A stretch of 42,038 bases of DNA, taken from positions 146,541-188,578 of the forward strand of contig NW_019775823.1 in the NCBI RefSeq assembly GCF_001039355.2, given 5' to 3'. A program made the position numbers and the translations under genes. The notes beneath the pieces were generated by a model that was given only the letters and a program-made list of their open reading frames with translations, was not told the origin of the DNA and searched no databases. Source of the stretch: Lingula anatina. Its lineage: Eukaryota; Brachiopoda; Lingulata; Lingulida; Lingulidae. Shown here piece by piece: positions 24,755-33,137 of this stretch; positions within the stretch are counted from its first letter, which is position 1, and each line of letters starts with the position of its first letter.

Positions 24755-25172
24755 AGGGTGGTGTCAGAAAAATACTATATATTAACTCGTACGTTGCGGC
24801 AACGAATTAAAGCTGGTACAATCTATCTGCGTATAATATTCTCTCAAATTCTGTCGAATAAGTGCTTTGTGCAAAAGTACACGATGCTTTGCCCGTTACT
24901 TTTGAGACGATAAGCCCCAACTCACGCGGATTTTCGCGAGTTTTTAGTCTCTTGTCACATCGTCACGCGTATACCGTCATGCACTACTGACAGCCTCGTT
25001 TCAGGCTATCTCAGATGTTACCATATCATGTATGATGTAATTGTGCTTTAATTTGGTTTTCAACATAACAAAGGAGTTCCTATAACTGGGTTTGGACCAT
25101 CATACAATACGGTTCCTAGCTTTGGGCTATGAAGGAAAGTGTTAGCAATTTTCGTCAAATACCTGTAGTATG

Positions 25173-25173
<1 letters not shown>

Positions 25174-25225
<52 letters not shown>
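25174..25225. repeat. (AAT)n microsatellite just upstream of ZP-B
   Basis: About 17 units end 57 bases before the ZP-B start codon, in what should be its promoter or 5' UTR. Confidence 0.9.
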
Positions 25226-25282
25226 TGTCAATTTTCAATTCAGAACAATATTACAACCAGTCATACAAGCCCAACTGATGCT

Positions 25283-26540
25283 ATGTGGCGTGTGGTTATC
25301 TTACTCGTAAGTATCGGTATAAAAAAAAAGTGCAAAGTTTTTTTCTTCGTAAGAGTAAGTTATCCAAGCCCTTGTCTATAAATTGAAAAAGAAAAAGATT
25401 ATTATGTTCTTCTTTTTTTAAATAATATATTCAATCATGACCTCACAGTCGGTCCTTGAGTAATCGCAGTTGTGGTCCTTGCACCCATGGGAACACCAGT
25501 GCTATCATGTACTCCTCAAAAGCTTAAGTTTCTTTAGAACTCAAATTCAGCAGGTTTGAGAAAAAGTGCCGGTATCCTATCAGCTTAATTGAAATGCAGG
25601 GGCTCTCTTGGTCTTTTTTCTATTATTTCATTTTATTTATCCACTTATTTTTTTCTTGTTTTTGTCGTTGTGTTTCTTTTGAGTTTACCTGTTGGTTGTT
25701 TATATGGTATCTATAAATATTTGGGTATGAAATTAAATTCATTTAAAAATAAAAGGCAAGTGAGTGTTACATATAACCGTGACATTTTGTGACACATCAT
25801 GACATACAAGGTCACACAATGCCACGGTTATATGTGGACCTTTTTCGGCAAAGATGATTAAATATTTAATTTTTGCAGACGTTAGTGACGGTGACATGGG
25901 CACAACCCCAGTACCCGGGTAATTTGACTTATTGTGCAGTGGGCGCTCAGGCTCTTAAGACAGCGTTTACAGCAACTAGCAATGTGGCCACGTTAAATCT
26001 GACACAGGTAAGATTGAAGAAACGTCCAGTACCGAGAATTTATCAAGCCACTTGATTTATTTCCTAATAAATGGGTTACTGGTTGATTGGAAAATGAAGC
26101 CATCGATGTTTTTAAGCGCATTGTTGGTAATTTTTTCATTATTTACACACAGTGAAGCTTGACATTCGTCAAGGTTTTTTGTTTTATTTCACTTTGTTTC
26201 CATTTATACATCTATATTTATCAATTTTTTGTCTGTTTATTTATTCGTTATTTATTCGTTTATTTTTTCATCAACTGATTTATTTTGTTTTTCTTAGCAT
26301 ATTTATTTTTCATTTTACAACATTTTCTTGGGCTTTTATTTGTTTCAACTCTACATTGTCTTTAGCTCATAGGAGAGCTGACAGAGGTGGCAAACCGAAC
26401 GCAAAACATGAATATAACGGTGGAAAGGATTACGGAACAACGCCAGCTTTTCCAACAAATTCGTGACGTGGTGCAGGTGATGAAAGAGAATGCGGACTGG
26501 TACTTGGCATGCCTTGAAGCCTCTGATCAAGCAGGTATCT

Positions 26541-26587
<47 letters not shown>

Positions 26588-26763
26588 AAGTTTTCAGACT
26601 GTTTGCATGTTTGTTTGCCTTTCTGTTAATTTGTTAATTTGTTTATTCATTTATTTATTTTTTTACTTACTTCATGTTTTTTTTTTAGTTGCTTGTCCTT
26701 TTGCTTCGTATTGAACTATTTTAGATAGTTTGTAACTCAAATTTCACCCAGCGGACCATTCTC

Positions 26764-26796
<33 letters not shown>

Positions 26797-27779
26797 TAGA
26801 TATGTTCCCAGACAGTTTTTTTTTATTATTTTTTTTCCACGTTTGGACACTTGTCATTTCGTTTGTTTCTTTTCAGTCTATTGTTTGTCAGTATGAAATG
26901 CATCTTTTTGCAGGAGGTCCAGCGGCCCTAGCAATGCTAACCAGCCACTCAGCGGCGATTGCCAGCTTGTTAACGAAACTAGATGTACAAATCGGATCCC
27001 TTGACGACCGCATCAACGCTCAGAGTGCGGAACCAATTTTCCGAAGAAGAAGACAACTCACTCAGACAGAGGAAGAAGAAACAGTCGTTCGTAAAAAGAG
27101 ACAATTCGCACAGGAAGAGGAGGAAGATTTAAGTCGTTTATTGCAAATTCTGAGTAACTTCTTAGAGCAGATGGAATTGTTTTTGCAGTTGCTGATAGGT
27201 CCGAGAGGTAAGGACGTGCGCGCGTGCGTGTGTGTGTGTGTGTGTGTGTGTGTTATCAGTTTTCGACGTCCTTCATGAAAAAGTGTCGCCAAAGTATAAC
27301 GGATTTTTTACTTAGAGTTTGTATACGGGAATACTGAAAGATCCGATTGTAAGACGGATATTTGTATGAAAATTCGTGCTGTAATTAACCTACATTAAAA
27401 CTACCTTATACAGGATTTACCCGCCAAAATGTATTTCTGGGAAATGAAACAATTATTCTACTTACTTGGCATGTCCCTAGACATGTTTTATTTCATCTTC
27501 AATTCAGCAGTTTAGTTCTTTGTGACTCTTCAGTCATTTAGAACGCCATGCCATCCTTGTACACGTCATACATAACTTTATCGGCACTCGGTACATTTAA
27601 GAGGTTATAATGTTTTTAAGATTTGAATTGGAAAAAAATAGTAGCTTTCTGGGATATGTAGACAACGAAATGTGGTTTTGAGAAATTCTCAAACGCTCGC
27701 AGTGCACCTTGAAGTGTGGGAATGATGCCTGACTATTAACACTTTAAATGAGATGAACCAACGTCCCCCTCCCCCCCCC

Positions 27780-27833
<54 letters not shown>

Positions 27834-30800
27834 GAGGTGGTTAAAGCTACTGTCACGCTTAGCGTATGAGAATAATCGCCCATACGCAGACAAACACAAG
27901 ATTTAGGCGCATACGAGGAGGAGATGTTTTGAGGATGTTCAAAAACAATTTCATACGCTGCATTTTATGTTCATTTTAATGCGCTAGAAACACGGTGATA
28001 TCAAAGTTGTGCGTATAATGGATTATACTGACGATATTTCTTTACGCTTGGTGTGACAGAGCCTTAACCAAGAGAAATGTACGGCTGTCCAAGTACCTCT
28101 CGAAAATTAACTGTCGAGTTAGCCTGCTCTTGTCAGACGTATACCAGAACAATATATATTCATAATCACTGGTGAAAAGTTCTACTTAAAGACCCCGTGT
28201 AAAAATCGTAACGGTGATCCCTTCAAGGTATCAAACAAACAATACGTTTGTATTCTAGGTTTATTTGGAGCTTTTATCCGTCTTCTCTTTGCCTTGATAC
28301 CCGTATCTCTACATACATGCACGTAAATGAAATATATTTATTGAAATAAAAGGTTTTGCGATAATATACTTTCACAAATTTGATGGGTTTTGCAGCACTG
28401 ATCGGATGCAGGGCGTCACCGGATTCCATAAGCGTCACTGTTTACGACGGCGTAGGGTTCGACGTCGTCAACGCTTACGTACTCAACAAGAAGAGCGTAG
28501 AAGACTGTCGGGCGTCAGCCGGGGACGGTACGATATCCAATCCCTTTACCTTGTCGCTTGTGCCGAGTGGACCATGTGGCATTACTGTAAGTTCGGAAAC
28601 ATGTCGAGCATTTCTGTTTAATTGGATATTTTTGTTTTTCGATCATCTCTGTATTTTTGTTTTGTAATGTGGAACTTATTGACATCGGAGAGCATTTTGA
28701 ACTGAGTTTCAAATCCTAAGTGTATGTTTTGTTTTGTGATTTTATGCCTACTTAAACTATTATCTTATAAAAAGGAATGTTTTGGTAATTAGAAGTAAGC
28801 AATGAATCACTGATACCTGTGTTTCATAGAAAACTGCAGTTTCTGCGATATGTTCTGTTATGATTCGATTCCTCGCAAAGTTTTCATCCTAAAAGGCGAC
28901 GTTTATCCCTGACCGTTATACATCAAAGGCAATAAAACAATATCGATCACATGAAATTGTTGTAAAAAAATATTTTCATAAAAAAAGGATCGAAGTACTT
29001 ACTTCGAGATATATGTAAACTTAGGATCGCGTGTATGTCAGTAAAAAAAAGGAGGCAGAAAGCTTATCAAATGATGTTTGAGTATATTTAAAGTCGTATT
29101 TATAATCAACATTGACCTATTTTTTATTACAAGTGAAAATGTTTTTTTTTTATATAACATATATCATCTAAAAGCAATATTATAGGGAAGCGGGACTAAC
29201 GCCGATCCATACACGGTAAAAGTTTTGGCAGTGCGCAGTGACATCATTGAATCCAGGCGTGACGTAGTGTTTGACGTCATATGCACAGGGCCAACGTCAC
29301 AACAAGTACTTGCAGGAATCGAAGTTTCCGATGTGTAAGTAAAAAGACCGAATACACTGAGTATTCAAATTTCATTTAAACCAAGTTACTGTTAGACAAT
29401 ATTCACCTTTAGTGTAAATAGATTTCAGCATTGCGTTTTGCGAAACGGTGGTACCTCGTCAACCACGCAATATTCAGTGGTGGCAGCCGCAGGAAAAATT
29501 AACTAATACCAAAGAAGTAAGGAATGAGAAAACGACCTAGATGTAAAAACAATAGTCTAGTGTAAGGTTTATTATATTACAGAACGTTTAACCAAGGAAG
29601 AGCTGAGACACGAACAGAAAACGTGATGCTGGAAGTCATTGACGGAGGTGGAAATGCTGTTACCACGTGTGCGCTAGGGGAAGATATTAGGCTGCGCCTG
29701 ACCTTAGTACCGTCTACTAGTAAGCACAGTACATGATCTTTTCCTCTGGTTTGCAATATTTATTTAATCATTTTTTTTTTTGACATGTTACAAAATATTC
29801 ATACGAACTGAAGTCAAGATCTAACCAATGCGAGCATTCTAGAGCATCCCTTAAACATTGATCAAAATCATCCATACGTTTTCTGTTCGTATTTCTTGGC
29901 AAAAAAGGAACAATCTCTCTCACACTTGCACACACGTACACGCACCCGTCTTCACCATAGGTGTCAAGTCCAAAATTGGTTTCATTTCAGCCGCACGTGG
30001 AGTGCGAGCAATTAACGTAGCTTCGTCACCTTCGTCGGACCCAACGGCTGCAACTGTAAACCTTCTAGCAAATGGGTAGGTACATATAGTTCATATTTGA
30101 CATTTCACATTATCTACGTTTGTTTTTATACTCTACCTGTATATACACTATGTATCGTTTCATTTTAAAGCCCTCCTAACCAGGATTTTCCACCACTTAC
30201 ATTTACCGAATTTTCTCCGGGGTAAGCGGCATTTCCCTCCGACTGATCAACATTTTCATTCTATTTACTTCTTGATATCGCGGGAGTCTCGTGCCGTGAC
30301 CCACGTTATTTTCAAACTGTGTCAAGAAGGCCCACTATCGAGGTTGAAAAGTGATTATTTTTGCAATATTGATTACGGCCATTTATCTCTCAATTTATTT
30401 CTTATAAGTTAAAATTGTCCTCCGGTAATTTCGACAAGAAGCGATTCATGCTTTAAGAATGTGTTCAAAACCTTGGCTTGGCTCACTTTAATGTATTATT
30501 CAAGGTGTAAGTGTATATTATAAATCCAATTCTATTTGCAGGTGTCCTGTAAGTTCCAACCCTCCGGCAGCTGTTCTTGCTGCTGGCTTTAATGCTGTTG
30601 CTCCAAATCCGGGTAACGTTGTGATCTCCGGGGTTTTCAAATGTTACAAGTTCCCGGATGTGACAACGCTAAGGTTCGAGGCTGAAATACAGTTCTGCAC
30701 TGCAGATAATGATCAGTCTTGTACGGTAGGTAATAATAATAATATTTTCTTTTCTTGAAAATGCATTTTTGCTTTTATGTTGTTCAACACAAATTGTTAA

Positions 30801-32049
30801 CGTTTCAGCTGTTGCCTTTATTTTAAAGACAATTATTTATGATATTATTTTTCAAGCGAGTAGCATGCAGATTGCACGATTGACATCAGAAATTGCAAGC
30901 AGTTCTAGCAGTAACTTTACATACGCAATTATAAGCACAAGGCGGCAAAGCTGTCAAATGTCCAGAAACAAATCAGAAAATAATGATACTGGTGCATAAA
31001 TACAAATTTTTGTCAATGTTGAGGCAATTTACCACAATGCTTCACGACAAAATCACCACCATTTTCATATTACATTTTTGTTCGCTTTTTTTTTTTTTTT
31101 TTTTTTTGTGCCAATTTGATATTATATATTTCTGTCTGTCCGTGTTGTATACAAACAGCGGTAATAAATTTCTACCTACTACTACAGATATAGACTCACT
31201 GAACACGCTGCTATGTGCTTTGTTTATCACATTTTTCTATCCTGAAGGTGTGTTTTAGACAGTTGCACCAGTTTTGGTTTTTCAGACACAACCTGCATGC
31301 GGGGTACGAAAGAGGTCTGTGACAGAAGAGAAGTCGGAGTCGGTTTCAGCCACGGTGACTGTGTACGTCAATGAAGAGGCACGGGCAGCGGCTGCAGGAG
31401 GTACGAATTAACTATCACAGTTTTCGTATTTTGCGCGGTCAGCACTAATCAGCAGTTGTTTTGCTGTTAAAGTATTTCAAGACATTACTAAGATGCTGTG
31501 AAAGATGCCGTTGAAGAGTTGCATAAGAAGAACATATTGCTCAACTACTCTCAGAATTTCATTGAGCCGGAAACGCTTCTCAATTTTCACAATATTTTGT
31601 GTGAGCTATAATAGAAATTTTCAATATTTTTCTTTATTCATTTAATAAATTCTATTCATCTTTATCCATATGCGATACACCAATTGCACATAAATCGACG
31701 GCTTCTTTTGCGATATCTGTACTTTGTTAAACAGTTTTATAAAGAGTACGTGAATAAAATATAAAATTATAACAAGATATTTGAAAATAACGTTTGCGTT
31801 TTGTAGTAAATTAATACAAGCATTTACTTACTGTAGTCTACCCATACACATAACTATTTATCTTTTGCAGGAGGTAACAGCACCGCCACTTTGACGACGA
31901 GCCGACCTGCGCCCGCAGAGAAGTTGAACATTTGGACATCTACAGCCTTCATCGCCACATTGTGCGGGTGCGCAGTGCTTATGTTGCTTGTCATGTTAAT
32001 GGCTGCACTCGTCATACTTCGCTCACGCAGCAGAGTTGATAAATCCTAA
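25283..32049 (+). CDS. ZP-domain type I membrane protein with helical, doubly cleavable N-terminal region (ZP-B)
   Basis: Eleven exons: 25283-25306, 25879-26007, 26366-26534, 26914-27207, 28396-28586, 29186-29334, 29583-29719, 29991-30075, 30542-30725, 31286-31400, 31871-32049; all GT-AG, frame kept, 551 aa. The signal peptide is MWRVVILL/TLVTVTWAQ across exons 1-2; the ATG at 25278 is out of frame. Residues about 18-205 are helix-rich, with furin-type sites RRRR (151-154) and RKKR (167-170) around an acidic run. The ZP domain spans about 210-459: ZP-N cysteines 210, 243, 266 and 302; ZP-C cysteines 348, 394 (C6), 427, 445, 453 and 459. The canonical C5 and C7 positions hold V374 and A440. 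RKR at 462-464 is the pre-membrane cleavage site and the TM is about 516-541. Exons 5-11 match ZP-A in number and phase; the N-terminal exons have diverged. Confidence 0.88.
25769..25835. repeat. Short inverted repeat in ZP-B intron 1
   Basis: Arms at 25769-25793 and 25811-25835 pair with a perfect 13-bp outer stem (ACATATAACCGTG) and a slightly mismatched inner part. It would form a hairpin in RNA or may be a tiny MITE remnant. Confidence 0.7.
26547..26582. repeat. (CT)n tract beside the exon 3 donor of ZP-B
   Basis: It starts 12 bases after the donor GT at 26535. A second (CT)n tract lies at 26761-26795 in the same 379-bp intron. Confidence 0.9.
27224..27253. repeat. (GT)n tract beside the exon 4 donor of ZP-B
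   Basis: It starts about 16 bases after the donor GT at 27208, preceded by a short CG-rich alternating stretch. Confidence 0.9.
27765..27831. repeat. Compound C-run, (CT)n, (CA)n microsatellite in ZP-B intron 4
   Basis: Three adjoining simple tracts directly precede the TTAA-ended MITE at 27838. Confidence 0.9.
27838..28070. mobile_element. MITE-like element with TTAA near both ends in ZP-B intron 4
   Basis: The inverted ends (27838-27866 and 28043-28070) share TGGTTAA-GCT-CTGTCAC-C-AGCGTA with few mismatches. TTAA at 27841-27844 and 28064-28067 could be a piggyBac-type target site, or part of longer TIRs. The interior is non-coding with recurring ATACG-like strings. Confidence 0.7.
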
Positions 32050-32466
32050 AGCAAAGAACTGCAACATAAGCACAGTGCTGTCACAACCCCTAATCCAAGA
32101 CCCCCAAACTGATAGCAATGAGAAAATATAGGTTCAACTAACGGAATTAAAAAAAAGTTACTCTTAAATTTTAGTTACTTTCACTGTATTTTACATTTAC
32201 CCTCCTTTAACTTTGTACGTGGATTCAAGATGCCAATATAGTTACTTGGAAACAATTTACCCACATTTTCGATTGGTTCTACAAATCTTCTCTCTGCTAT
32301 CATGTTCCACTATTCCAGAATTGTGCAAGATGTCATATTTGCCATGTAGCCAACAATCAAATTTACCTAATACAATTATTTCTGTTCTTTCGGAAGAAAA
32401 AAATGTAATATTCAGACGTCAAATTGACAAAACTTGCAGTTTTTATTTATTCGGAATAAATATTTT

Positions 32467-32472
32467 AATAAA
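32467..32472 (+). terminator. Candidate poly(A) signal of ZP-B
   Basis: Canonical AATAAA about 420 bases after the stop codon, with another copy at 32455-32460. Confidence 0.5.
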
Positions 32473-32491
32473 GTAAAGGATCATTTGAATT

Positions 32492-32497
32492 TTTATT
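32492..32497 (-). terminator. Candidate poly(A) signal of the Cys-rich receptor gene
   Basis: AATAAA on the minus strand about 640 bases past the stop codon. It faces the ZP-B signal 20 bases away. A further minus-strand copy at 32442-32447 is possible. Confidence 0.45.
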
Positions 32498-33137
32498 GGC
32501 ACTTCATCATACGAGTATTCAGATAGCAAATCGCGCTGCTAAGATACTTAGTACGCTGTGCCCCCTCGTTCCCAATTTTCCGTTTTAACGTATTTCTCAC
32601 GAAATTGAAACCGTTTCTTTGATCTTTTCTGAAGTGAAGGAAAATCCACATGATTCTAACAATATTGTGGTGAAAACCCAAGGACAAATGCTCATACAGT
32701 TCTAAAACCTGTTCTTGCAAATTCCTGAGAAGTTAAAGGTACATATGAACCGAGCGTCGGTAGAGCGTGAATTCCCAGTAACACGTATACCAGTAAACCA
32801 CTTCTACTAGTTTCTTAAATGACTTAAATAAATTCGACATGCCAAGGGATAAACTAAATAAATCACTCAACCAACCATAAAGAGCTTTAAACTGCTCCTT
32901 TCTTTAAATTATTGGTCAGAAATTTAACCTACTTATCTGACCTACTTTTTGCCCCATTTTTATACAAAGCTAGCTGAAAAATCCGTTCAAATATCATTTT
33001 TCTGGTAATATTAAACAATGTCTTTTGGTAATTCTCTTAGTTATACTATTTGAAACTATATGCTGGCATTTGATCGGCTTTTGTGTCAACAATTGACATC
33101 TTATGCATCTTTAAGGGAAAGGATGCAAAAGAAAGGC

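Larger units (their letters stand above)
20710..25282. other. Intergenic region between the two ZP genes
   Basis: It holds the MITE at 21441-21609, the foldback element at 24130-24754 and the (AAT)n tract at 25174-25225. A 27-bp imperfect direct repeat containing GTTTGCGTAGG lies at 22200-22226 and 22832-22858. AATAAA at 21656-21661 is the first canonical poly(A) signal after ZP-A but is distant. I cannot support a gene here; the 115-codon minus-strand frame at 23143-23490 resembles nothing I know. Confidence 0.5.
32050..33137. other. Convergent 3' UTRs of ZP-B (+) and the Cys-rich receptor (-)
   Basis: Plus-strand AATAAA signals lie at 32455-32460 and 32467-32472 (for ZP-B). A minus-strand AATAAA lies at 32492-32497 (TTTATT on plus) for the receptor gene. 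The two transcription units therefore end tail to tail within a few dozen bases. No other gene is seen. Confidence 0.6.
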
